DNA of 64,000 nucleotides from Flaccisagitta enflata (Eukaryota > Chaetognatha > Sagittoidea > Aphragmophora), in assembly GCA_965153355.1 (NCBI GenBank), contig OZ231127.1, positions 26,722,001-26,786,000 on the forward strand. The letters are read 5' to 3'. This document shows, one piece after another, positions 1 to 11,478 of this stretch. Positions within the stretch are counted from its first letter, which is position 1. Each line of letters starts with the position of its first letter. Under the pieces are notes generated by a model, which saw only the letters and a program-made list of their open reading frames with translations, was not told where the DNA came from and made no database searches. A program made the position numbers and the translations under genes.

Positions 1-225
1 ACGTTAACCATTTTTCTCCCGTTTTTTTATGATTTCTTGATGCTATATTATGTAATCTGACATGCTTTAGCATATTTTACATTGATAATAGCTCATTGCT
101 CGACAATCAACACTTTTTATCGCATATTCAAGCTATATTTGGCGCAGAAAGTTCGCGTTTTTCAACGATTATTTTACACGACCTGGCTGAGCGTCGTGAC
201 CGGTCGCTACTTTAAGCTGAATCAC

Positions 226-3200
226 CTGTAATTGTGCGTGAACCCGTGCGATCGATGATGGCCCATGACTTGGGTTAGAAAGAAGGTGGCAAAAGGTACA
301 TCCACAACGATACCCTCGTAGATCGCCTTCGCTAACATTTTCCCAACAAACTCGAACAAAAGCAGGTGATTGTCCTGACAGATAAAGAGGGGGAGAACAG
401 GCGCATAATTCATGTATGTTACGTATACATGGAGGAATATGTGCAGGATTGGGGATAAAGACGCGTCACGACAGCCAAACACTCACCTGCAAATGTGATG
501 TGGTGGAAGGATACAGTTTTTGATTGTTAGTGATTCGGAAGAGATTAAGACTAGGATCGAAAACCCGCTTTATCGTTTCCTCCAGAAACTCTTTGAAGAC
601 TCCATCTTGATCAATACCCGCTTCATCCAGCCCCTGGAGCAGGAAGAAAACCAGATAATCAATATCATCTGGTTTCGGAAGTAGAAATGCTGCTAGGGAT
701 GAACTTTTGCGCTCCTTGTGGATCGCTACGGTTCCGAGCCATCTAAAAGTGCCATAAAATTTTCAAGTTACCTGTTCGTTGATGAACTTGACTCTGATAA
801 CACCCTTAAGGCTTTGAGTCGGTAAGGCGGCCAATTGCCGGTATCCGTCTTCAATCAGTCGAGATCTGACATGAGATGAGAATACGTTACCGACCTCTTA
901 TTCCAAATATCCACTAAACAGACAAACATACGTTAACGTCTAAAAGAACACTACATAAAAAGGTTTTTTCTAAAATACATTACATAGAAAAACCTTCGTA
1001 TGTAATACATACAAAGGTTTTTCTGAAGTTAACATTCAATCTTTTGTAAAAAGAGTCTGTTTTCAAGATTTTGTTGTAAGTTACTTTTTGTTCCACATTA
1101 CATGCCCAAATACCCTTGTCCAGTTCATGCAAGTACAGGCTATACAATCAAACATCTACAGACGGAATACTATTTTAAGGAGAGGAGGCAGCAAAAGTTT
1201 TAGCCACTCCCCTACAGGTCAATTTACTGACTGAAAGTGGTTTTGAACACTTGGGGGGGATTTGTTGTGGCGCCACCATGGCGATTTTTTAGTTTCAATC
1301 TAGAACTCCCATATTTGCCCCCTTTTAACCCCCAAATGACCACCCCGCGAAAAAATTGAAAAATTTTTTTTCTCAATATTTGTATATTTTTTTGTAGGAT
1401 ACTGTTAAATGATGTCCATATACACTATAAATCACAATTTTTTGGATTGTTTTGCCGTTTTTCAAGAAAAAAATGAATTGAGAAAAAATAAAAATTAAGA
1501 ATCTAAAACTTAAAAATTGAAATTTTTAATGAAAAAACTCAAACCAAAAAATTATGATTTATAGTGTATATGGACACCACATAACACTATTTTTCCAAAA
1601 AATTTGCAAAAATTATGAAAAAAAATTATTCAATTTTTTTTACTTGGGAAGGGTAGTCATCTAGGGGTTAAAAGGGGGCAAATTAGGGGGTTCTAGATTG
1701 AAACTCAAAAATTGCCGTGGTGGCGCCACAGCAAATCCCCTCAAGTGTTCAAAACTACTTTCAGTCAGAAAATTGATGAAACCAATTTGCTTGTAGGGGG
1801 GGTGGCTAAAACTTTTGCTGCCTCCTCTCCTTAAAATAGTGTTCCGTCTGCATTATTCCTCATTCAAGTATATTCTTCCTAAATCAAGTATACTTCCTTG
1901 GGGATACATCACCTGTGAATCGTGATGAGAGTGGATGGTGGAGAGGTGCCGATGTCTGCATCGGGGAGAAGACCGAGAGAGGCCTTTTCATTATAAACGT
2001 GTTTACGAAGCAACATCACGCGCTGAAAACCAAATAGATAAATCATAAGTTGAAACATGGATCAATGAACGGAAAAAAGATCCAGGGTCAAGAGAGAGAA
2101 ATCTATTCGGCCCATTTGCGACATTAGCATTAAAGAACCGTTATGGCAATTACATCTTTATGGGGGATGATGTGCGGCATATGTAGAATAAGTATCTTGG
2201 ATGTGACTTCTCCGCGCTCCAAATTACTCAAAAACGAAGCCGGTTTCACGTCTTTGATCAGCCAGTGATTTGGCCGCGCAAACGGACGCCTGATGCGGAG
2301 GGAATACTTCAAGTTAAGTCACAAAGAATCACGTCGACACTGGACATTCTACATGACTCGAATATAGACCATAAAGCAAATTGGATGAAGGAGGCAATTT
2401 CAACTAAGTCGGGCTAAAATTATCAAACAACGTCCAACTCGAATGTCTCAGTGACTCACCGACAATCTCTGTCGTAGACATGCATGAGCAGATGATATGC
2501 CGAAATGAAAAGTGGTTCGGTTAATTCCACCAACGACATCAAGCGGAAAACGAATTGATTGAGAAAGGCTCCAATTGCCATAAGGTCGTCGCCTTACAAG
2601 GTATGAATTTATGAGAGATTTATGAAGTCAATTATCAAATGAGCAAGTAAGAATAAATGAGCGAGTAACCGAGTCATCAAATGAGCAAGCTCGTGAAGGA
2701 TCGGGCGATCAACCGACACAACAAAAAATGTCCACAAATTATGCTCCCACACGAGAATAAAAGATTCGATCTCTTACATGAAAAGGGTTTGTTCTGGTCA
2801 TAGAGTTCAAAATCGTCAACGATGGTGATGACGTGAGAAGAACAGTCGCAGAACAGCATCAGTAACTGGAAGACGGGCAACTGGACATAAAAAAAGCTTT
2901 TGCGTGAAACATTGAAGGAAGACTGTCTTTGTCCAAGGAGCTCTTTGCTTGGAAAAAAATGAAAACATAAGAGATTGCGTCAGTGTTTGTAAAAGTCGTA
3001 CGCACTGACCTTGGCATTTTTGGGGCTTTGACTGAGTAAATCGAGCAGTGTTTTAATGCCACATAACGGACCCAATCCACGCACGTAATCCCATAACAAA
3101 GGCAACAAAATATCTTGAGCGCAGAGGCCTGCAATGCAGATTCGTGTTGGAGAAACTTTGAAACCAGATCAAAATAGGAAGCAGGAACTCAAAACAAGCG

Positions 3201-6200
3201 AGTGAATCAGCCCAGATAACTCAAAACAAGGACTGGCGCAAATTCTTCAAATTTAGCATTGGTTTCCTCACCCGTGAGAATGTCAAGGCGCATTTGGGTG
3301 AGGGTGAGAAGCGCCATCTGGTAAAGACCGCAGATGGCGCAGATGGAGGCCAGCTCCGGGGAATCGAGTTTCTCTTGAGAGATGCCGCCTCGTTGATGAC
3401 TAGCGAGAAGCGAGGAACTGCGCAACGAGGACGCTTTACCTTCCACCTTCTCAAAGGCTGATATAAGAGTGAGAATAGGAAGAATGAGTACCAGAAAATG
3501 ATAATGACGACGACGACGATGATGATGATGATGATGATAATGGATGATGACAATGGGAATGGATAATGATGATGATGAATGATGATGATAATCGATGATG
3601 ATGATGGATGTCGATGATGATGGATGTTGATGATGATGGATGTTGATGTTGATGGATGATGTTGATGAATGACGATGGATGATGATGATGATGATGATGA
3701 TAATGATGATGATGATGATAATAATGATTATGATAATAATGACTAATGATGATGATGAAGATCATGAGGATAATGATGAAGATGATGATGATGAAGATGA
3801 TGATGATGATGATGATGAAAGATAGACGGACAGCTATTGTGCCTACTCGTGTAAAGTAACCTTTTTTGAAGAGATTCTTTGAGGTTGAGGAAGAGGTTGC
3901 CGATTGGCTCTCTTTCGGACGAGCGTCTCGGGCACCGCCGCTTCCACTTGGAGGCGGAGGCGATTGATGCAGCGAGGATACTTTGGACGAAGAAGAAGAA
4001 GAGGAGACGGCTACGGCACCGCCGCCAGCAGCGGCGCCGAGGGCCTCGTCCGTCGAAACGCTCTTTGTCGAGAGTGAAGTGGATGAGGTTGACGTCGAGG
4101 ATTCCGACGTCTTGAAGAGAGGCTCGAACAATGTTTTGATCATAGACAAACTCCACAACAGCTGAAGCTGGGATTTGACGAAATGCAAAGCCTCGTGCAA
4201 ACCGGAATCGGTGCGCTGTGCGAAATAACTGAGCAGAATGGAGGGTTCAAGAGGGATTGATAAAGTAGAAGTTGGCCGTTGGATGCCACCAAAATGAAAC
4301 GAAAGTCGAATCAACAACATACCCCAACACCGGATGCCAATGGGTGAGGTTAGACTTCTTGAGCTGTACGTATTTCCGGCATGACTCCAGCAACTTGGTT
4401 ATCACGTTGGTGAAAAGCGTCCGATGTTCTCGTAATTTGGACCCTTGCAAACTTCCCAAATGAATCAGATTCGCCAGAAGACAAAGGGCGTAGTTGCCCT
4501 CCAACGAGTTAAACACGATGCGAGTATTCTGAAAGAGATGACATATGATCGATATGAATGCGGAAATGATTATCCATGTCCTCATGAGGCGTCATGGTAT
4601 TATAGTCGGTACAACATGAATTGTCACCTGATCGTTGCTTAGCAAATCGAGGCTTTTAGCAAAGAGATCTGCGGCGGTGAGAGTGGACAAAGCGTCAGGA
4701 GCCAAGATTTCAAGATGGCGTATCAAAGCCGGCACGGACATCACGTGCAAAAGAAACATGGTAAACGTATTCTCCGACTTCTGAGTTATCTGTTTCAAGT
4801 GATGAAGGAGTAAAAACAGGACAAAACTCATCAGTCAATTGCAGAAAATGAACGCCGAAATGCAACATGATTTCCAGCACCTCTAAGCCCCTCAAATTAT
4901 TTTTTCTCATCCTTACTTGCAACATACGCAAAGCCAGCGTGACTATGGCGACTAGTTGAGTTTTCTTGAACGCGGGTTTCGCTCTGGCTAACCCTTTCGT
5001 GAGAAGAGTTTGAAGGATGGGGAAGAAACTGTTTTTATTCAAGTGAGATAAAACGTTCTCACATAGTTTGTTCATGTTTGAGCGCAATGCATCCCCGCCA
5101 GTTTTCGGAAATATCAACCACATATCTGTAAAGTAAAACGGAGACAACAAATAGTTGCCAGGTTAGGTCGCGTCAATTTTAAGGTCAGAATTGTTCGACT
5201 TCTTTTCTTCTTTCTTTTCTTCTTCTTTCTTTTTTCTCCTCCTTCCTTTTTTTCTTTTCCTTCTTTTTTTCTTTTCCTTCTTTTTTTCTTTTCCTTCCTT
5301 TCTTTTTTCTTTTGTTTTTTCTTCCCTTTCTTTCTTTTTTCTTTAGTTTCTTCTTCCTTTCCCTTCTTTTTCCTTTCCCTTCTTTTTTCTTTCCTTTCTT
5401 CTTTCTTTTCTTCATTCATTTTATTCTTTCTTCCATTTTCTTATTCTTTTCATTTTGTCAAAAACGTCATCTTGTGCTTGTTACAGCTGGCTCGTCCTCC
5501 TCACCAGTGGAAGTGAACGTGATTAGGACGAGAAGTGATCTGGTGATTCTCTTGCCCTCGGCGACATATTCCGGTCTGAGATCGCGAAGTCGCGTGGCGC
5601 ATCTCACCACAATCGTCCGCAATTGCGTCAACCAGTCTACCACCAGCCGGGATTCGAACGCAACTCCCACGAAGGACAGCTTGGGGTCACGCGAAGACAT
5701 GCTGAAAAATGAATACGCTCTGAGAATTTACTGATCCATATGCTTGATATGTTCCTTAAGTGGAAGGATTTTTTTAACAGAATAGATCTTCAACAGCCAC
5801 AACGTCAGACCTGGTGAGTACATATTTGCATAGGATGTCAAATCGATCGGCGTCTTGCTTTTCATTGTAAATGAAATTCAGAGCTTTTGTATGTCGATAG
5901 ACTTGAATGGCGGGTTTCAAGGCGGATGGTTTACTGGCTGACGACGCCGCTTCCTCAGATTCTTCGCCGAAGAAGTCATCAAATTCCTGCAAAGAAGCAT
6001 GAAAATTGAGAACAAGGAAGATAGACTGATAAGCGGAACGGTGTATCGCTTTTGTGGCAAAATTGAGTTGAAAATCCAAGCAAATAATTCCGACGACACT
6101 CGCGTACAGACCGACCTTTCTTATTCTCTTCTTCAGCCTGGTTCTCGCTAGAAATCCCCTGGCACCGGCTTGTATGGCGATCGAGGCAGCCTGGTGACAT

Positions 6201-6286
6201 TTCCGCTCCTCTCGACCGCGACGAGCCGATTTCGTCTGCTCCAAAAACTCCTTCTGATCACTTGACGCTTCAGTTTGATTGAACAT
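226..6286 (-). CDS. UBE3B: UBE3B, HECT-type E3 ubiquitin ligase (N-terminal part; 3' end off left edge)
   Basis: The family transfers ubiquitin through a C-terminal HECT cysteine. Sixteen exons are visible, at about 6286-6116, 5986-5811, 5701-5505, 5125-4917, 4789-4628, 4528-4323, 4228-3861, 3457-3272, 3128-3010, 2880-2778, 2592-2460, 2289-2154, 2022-1913, 865-772, 633-487 and 374-226. The start is the ATG at 6286, followed by an IQ calmodulin-binding motif ([18 protein letters not shown]). Blocks diagnostic of UBE3B rather than UBE3C include [34 protein letters not shown] and the HECT N-lobe stretch [20 protein letters not shown]. The catalytic Cys region lies beyond the left edge. Exon 7 carries a Ser/Gly/Ala-rich low-complexity insert. 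Introns hold a fold-back element and two microsatellites. Some splice sites are approximate, but gene identity is secure. Confidence 0.93.
1159..1850. mobile_element. Fold-back (hairpin) element in UBE3B intron
   Basis: The outer ends are inverted copies beginning CAGACGGAATACTATTTTAA on the left and ending in its near complement on the right. The complementarity runs almost to the centre, so the 692 bp is essentially one long imperfect palindrome. It lies in the intron between exons at 2022-1913 and 865-772. No coding capacity is seen and no clear target-site duplication could be assigned. It is probably a non-autonomous fold-back or MITE-type element. Confidence 0.75.
3500..3830. repeat. 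GAT/ATC microsatellite
   Basis: Imperfect GAT triplets fill most of the UBE3B intron between exons at 4228-3861 and 3457-3272. Open frames here (poly-His, poly-Ile, poly-Ser) are by-products of the triplet repeat. Confidence 0.9.
5196..5455. repeat. CT-rich polypyrimidine tract
   Basis: An irregular run of TTTCTT/CCTTC on the plus strand lies in the UBE3B intron between exons at 5701-5505 and 5125-4917. Lys/Arg/Glu-rich open frames across it are low-complexity artefacts. Confidence 0.85.
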
Positions 6287-6799
6287 CTTGGTCAATCGTC
6301 GATAACGATCGGGAATTGCCTCTTGTCTTCGAAAGATCCGCAAGATTATAAGTCAAGAAACCCGATGGACATCGAACAGCATTCTCACGAGCTCCCCTCG
6401 ATCATCGTCTAGTATGCCACAGTTGCGGAACTGTTCTTACATAGCGCAGATAAAGTTTTATTGGTCGCATGGTAAACATGCGATATTGGCGAAGACGCCC
6501 TTCCACTTCGGCAATCCAGATGCATATGCTGACATACCGAGAGGGCGAAATCAAATGAATTGGTTATAAATAAACGATAGACAAATCAACGTCTCGCTTC
6601 AACGACGAGTTCTTTCCATTCCCAAGCACGTGAATGAGAAAGGGTATTCAACAATATGATAGACTACTCCAGGGCGAGTTTGCGACGATAAAAGCCCGAA
6701 CTTAAAGTCAATCTACCCATTAGACCCCCTCTCAATCCCCATCAATGTTAAGTGTGCTTCACATATTTGACAAGAGACAGTCATAACAAACTAGGCGAG
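6287..6799. other. Intergenic gap between NDUFA1 and UBE3B
   Basis: About 0.5 kb separates the NDUFA1 stop from the UBE3B start. It must hold the NDUFA1 3' UTR and the UBE3B promoter and 5' UTR. I see no recognisable element in it. Confidence 0.5.
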
Positions 6800-7302
6800 T
6801 TATTCGCACTTTTCCTCGCATTTCTCCTCGCAGGGATCGGGTTGCGCCTCGAGTCCTCTCATCTTGTACTCACTTCCGGTTTGTCTGTGGGGGGGGGGGA
6901 AAGACAAGCCAGTGGTGGAATTGAGATTGAGAATTGGAAAACAAAGACTTATTAACAAGGAAAACATCAAAAGAAAAATATTTTTTTCCAGCGTCGAAGC
7001 CAACCTGAGATCCCGAAGATAATGGTAGAAATCGCGATTGTAGTATTCGTTGTCGTAGTTCCAGTATCTGATCTCGTTGTGCCAATTCAGCGTCAAACTG
7101 AGATTTTGACAATTTTTAAAAGTCATCATTTAGATTGCAACTGATTGAGCCCCAAAGGGCTTTCATTCATTCAACCGAAAATGCAGTCCCGATATCGCGC
7201 ACAGGAAATGGATACTTACTGATTCCAGCCATACGCGTAGAATTGGGGCAGATAGAGGAAGCCCATGACGAGCCCCATGGACGGCAAAATTTCGTACCAC
7301 AT
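6800..7302 (-). CDS. NDUFA1: NDUFA1 (MWFE subunit of mitochondrial complex I)
   Basis: This is a small single-membrane-span accessory subunit of NADH:ubiquinone oxidoreductase in the inner mitochondrial membrane. Three exons (7302-7220, 7097-7005, 6884-6800) give exactly 86 codons plus stop. The N-terminus MWYEILPSMGLVMGFLYLPQ is the hallmark MWFEILP start with its hydrophobic anchor. The C-terminal YKMRGLEAQPD block matches the insect form of the family. A Cys/Glu-rich tail (CEEKCEEKCE) extends beyond the usual ~70 residues. The last intron ends in a homopolymer C tract directly before the CAG acceptor. The zinc-finger gene ends 227 bp upstream on the same strand. Confidence 0.87.
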
Positions 7303-7529
7303 TGTGAAATATGTAGTGGAGGATGAGACGGAAGAAGAGACGAATCGACGCCTACCTTGAGGCTTCAACCAAAGTTCACTCAAAAAACTGCGATCTCGCG
7401 CGATCGACTGCGCTTCACTGACAATGATAAATTACCATAAATAACAATTGAATGAAGCAATTTCCAACTTACAAATCAAAATTTCAAGTATCAGCGAATG
7501 AGCCGATATTTGGCACACAGTCTATCATT

Positions 7530-10500
7530 TCACAACACAGGCCCGAGAGGAAAGTCACAAGCCACGACGGGGTATTCTTTCTCTTCAACCATCGGCGTTG
7601 AGATTCTCGGTACAGTAGCAGCAGCCACGTCAGGAGGCGATGCCGATTCTGCGACGCCAACCGTAAGCATCGCTTCCGCGGAGGAACAATGCGGGTTCAT
7701 TCCTTCCGGAGACGTGGCGGCATCTCTCTCTCCCGTCCCGTAGGTGGCAGGTTGCGCGACAGAGGACGTTGTCGAATCAATCGCATGAGAAACGAAAGGA
7801 ACGATCGCGGCGAAGCCCTCGGGCGTGACCGAAGTAGCTGAGGAGAGAAATGTCGCGTAATTGGTAGAATGCGATGCGCCAGACGTAGACGAGGTAAGGA
7901 AGACACCCCCAGCGGTAGAAGACAGCAAAAGTTGAGGGGGCAAAATGGTGATTTGTGTAGCGGCAGACGCGGCAGCGGCGTTAGCAGCGGAAGCGTCACT
8001 GTTGCTCACAGCCGTGTGATTATCGGGAATTTTTGAGACTGGAAAATCCGCTGTGTCATTCCCTTCGCTCGTAGATAGACCCCCATTTAATGATTTTGTT
8101 TCAGTAACAGGCGCTGGAGCTGAAGCATCGATAAAGGCAGGAATGACGAGTTCAGTGGGTGCATCAACTTTGCTGGGAACGGCATCTTTTAGGTCACCTT
8201 CGCCGCTGCCGCACACGCGACGGTGAGTCTCAAACTTTTGAGAGGAGACGAAAATTCGAGAGCATAATGGACAGGAAAATGACTTTTCCTCACAACCAAC
8301 TCCGCTGGCGTGGAGACGATTGTGATCCCGAAGATGTCTGCGGGGGAGGAGGAGGAGGTGAAAACAGAATGACGTAAGATATAAATACTGTATAAATATA
8401 AAGTGTTGACTTTAGATCGAGAAAAATTGAGTAAAGCAGGAAAACAAACGCATGAGGGCGGAAAAGTAGAAAGGCAGGATGATAGAAAGGCAGGAAGCTA
8501 GAAAGGTAGGAAGCTAGAAAGGCAGGAAGCTAGAAAGGCAAGAAGATAGAAAGGCAAGAAGATAGAAGGGCAGGAGGCTTGAAGGGCAGGAGGCTAGAAG
8601 GGCAGGAAGCTAGAAGGGCAGGAAGCTAGAAAGGCAGGAAGCTAGAAAGGCAGGAGGCTAGAAAGGCAGGAGGCTAGAAAGGCAGGAGGCTAGAAAGGCA
8701 GAAAGATAGAAAGGCAGAACGATAGAAAGGCAGAACGATAGAAAGGCAGAACGATAGAAAGGCAGAACGATAGAAAGGCAGAACGATAGAAAGGCAGAAC
8801 GATAGAAAGGCAGAACGATAGAAAGGCAGAACGATAGAAAGGCAGAACGATAGAAAGGAAGAACGATAGAAAGGCAGAGAGATGGAAAGGCAGAGATAGA
8901 ATGGCAGAAAGATAGAAAGGCAGGAAGATGTAATGGCAAGTAGATGGGAAGATGTGATGTCAGAAAGACAGAAAGGCAGGACGATGCAAAGGCAAGTAGA
9001 TAGCGAGGCAGCTAGGGACGAAAATAGTTTGAAAATAGATTGAAAGTCAGATATTTTAAGTCAGGAAGATTGAAAGGCCGGGTTATAAAGGATCAACAGG
9101 AAGAGGAGACTGACCTTTTTTGGAAAAATGCGCTGCCACAGCCTTCATGTTGGCAAACGAAGGGTCTCTCCCCGGTATGAGTTCTCTCATGGATCGTCAG
9201 ATAGTGCTTTGTGGTAAAGGTTTTTGCGCAATTACCGCATTCAAAGCTAGGTTTGTCACCTGAGACGAATGAAACATCAGAACTTTACTAGTGACACACT
9301 TTTATCCTGCTTTTAGCCATAGACGATTTACTGTTACATTGACATGTTCGATGAAAATCACGATGACGATATGGAGCCTGTCAAAAGCCACCCTCGTATT
9401 CACCGTTTGCTTTGGGGAGATAGTATCACGGCTGAGTCGACACTTGTTAGACTGACCGTTTCTTGGTCTCCCATACGCCCATAGATAAAAACGATCAAAC
9501 TTTAAACTGATAATATTGGCAGATATGTAAGCCATGAAATTGAGTATATCCCTACCAACATGCATGGTGCGATGACGTTTGAGACATGAGGCTTGACTAA
9601 AGTTCTTCTTGCACACTTCGCAGGAGAAGGGTTTCTCCTTGGAATGAGATCTTTCGTGAATAATGAGATTGGCTTTTCTCGGGAAGTCGCGGCCACATTG
9701 AGCGCATTGAAAAGGCCGCGCGCCGGAATGCGTTCGTCGATGGACCTTCAGATTCTGCACCACGGAAAAGGCCGCTGGACAAACCTCGCATCTAGTAAAG
9801 AGAGGATTTTAAAGAGAAATGGAGTTTAAAAGGAATCAACAGGGTTGATTGATAATAAGTGGCGTAAGTGCGTATATAAATGATAAATGCGTAAATAAGT
9901 TCATTTTTCGCATCAGGATGAGATGTGATGGATTGTGAAGGGTCGTTCCGACGACGTGCCTTTTCCCAAGAGGCATGATGATGCAGAAAGGCAATGTGAC
10001 GTACTTGAAAGGTTTTTCTCCGGTGTGTGTCCTTTGGTGTTCCACGAGGCCGACTCTTCTTGTAAATGTCTTGCCACATGTGTCGCAACTGAAGGTCTTC
10101 TCTTCAGTTTGAACGCGATTTGAACAGCTCTTTATGACTGAGGACCTGGTACAAAAAGTTGGAGATAGAATATTACACGCGGCCAAGTAAATAATAGGTG
10201 TAAATACCTTTACGATCTTCATAAAATAACCAAAGCTCAAAGGCTCGCACCTAATAACTTAAAAGGAAGATGGGCACCTTCGAGGAACTGATGGCTCTTC
10301 AAGTCTTTCGCTGGAAGTTTCCGATAATGAAGAGATGCCATTATCTAAATCCACATTAGAGCTTTCGGCATTTTCTTTGGAGGTCCCGTTTAACTTTTCC
10401 ACCCGTTTCAGCTTCCTCTTATTTTGACGCGCTTTTCGCGAGAACTTCAAGTCATCCCTGTCTCTAAGCGTTCTTTGATTAGCGCTTGGCGACGCTTTTG

Positions 10501-11120
10501 TTGTCGAAATCGGCACTTTTCCATGGTTGGCGGCGTGGTTACCTTCGAAGATATCCACGTGTCGCCTACAACTGCGCCTTTTTCCGGCAAAGGAAGCCAC
10601 TTTGCCCAACGTATCCTCTTCTTTCGTAGAAAAGGATGGCGAGTCACTTAAAGCCGTTACCACTTCCTCTTTCATGAAATTGATTGCAGAATTTGTTTGT
10701 TTTTGTTTATCCCAACCATTGAAGTCATACAATTGTCGTCGGAAAGAATCTAAAACCTCTCCAAAGGCTTGTCCCAAAGTCGGATCGCCGGCGTGCTGAA
10801 AGGAACAAAGAAGAGAAAGTAACATGAAATAATGCACGAGCGAAAAATCGGACTATTTGCTCATTAAGTCCACGAGTGAAACGACAATAATGAAGTAAAA
10901 TCAGCCTAAGAGAAACGTACAGTCACGCAAAACTAAATAAAATCGTTCTCCAAACGCAGAACCCGGGTAGATTACTAGTAAAACTTGTTCAACTTACTTG
11001 TATCTGACCATGCTCATCGATGTAAACCAGTAGCAGTTGTCCACCATTTGCGGAAAAGCCCGAAACCACGCTCTTGATACGGGATAATGTCACTTCACGA
11101 CCAAGTTCGGGCAGCAACAT
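7530..11120 (-). CDS. C2H2 zinc-finger protein, seven fingers
   Basis: Likely a nuclear DNA-binding protein; I do not recognise a named orthologue. Six exons (11120-10998, 10795-10278, 10145-10005, 9791-9556, 9259-9115, 8337-7530) join in frame to about 656 residues. The N-terminal ~270 residues hold no known domain: a conserved-looking hydrophobic start, then a basic Ser-rich stretch. Seven fingers follow, the first at [10 protein letters not shown] and several joined by TGEKPF-type linkers; the sixth has an extra residue pair between its cysteines (CQHEGC) and the last is C2HC. The final ~230 residues are Ala/Ser/Thr-rich and disordered-looking, as in activation or repression tails. The intron before the last exon contains a minisatellite. 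Confidence 0.85.
8462..8995. repeat. Minisatellite, about 14 bp unit (GATAGAAAGGCAGA-like)
   Basis: Around 35 imperfect copies of an AGAAAGGCAG-based unit of about 14 bp lie in the last intron of the zinc-finger gene. Central copies (about 8700-8880) are nearly identical while the flanks are more diverged (AAGCTAGAAAGGCAGG). Confidence 0.85.
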
Positions 11121-11478
11121 GTTTATGTCAGTCTATGCATGGAACAAGTCACGCGCTTTCTGTCATGGTTTGGCGGCTCATGAAGATATGTCTGAGCATA
11201 TGTCTACTTATGTCTAGACAGGAAAGAGATGAAGTTGGTGACGAGTCAAGTCATCAATTATGCTAGAGAACAGACAATTACAAAATCAGCGGCAGCGCGT
11301 ATGGAGACCCTCACTAAGCGGAAACAAGTTCAACGTAGTACACGAATGAGTGCGTTTTCAGCATTTGGTTATACGTCGTCGATTTCGTGGTCATCAAAAC
11401 AAAACCGCCACCGAAGATTGGCAATAGAAGCCCCGCAGACAAGAAACTAACTGCAAAAGCTCTTCATTCATTTATCTA

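Noticed and set aside
3451-4320. 289-codon minus-strand frame with His/Ile/Ser runs
   Set aside because: Part is UBE3B exon 7 (3861-4228) and the rest is the GAT microsatellite in the adjacent intron; not a separate gene.
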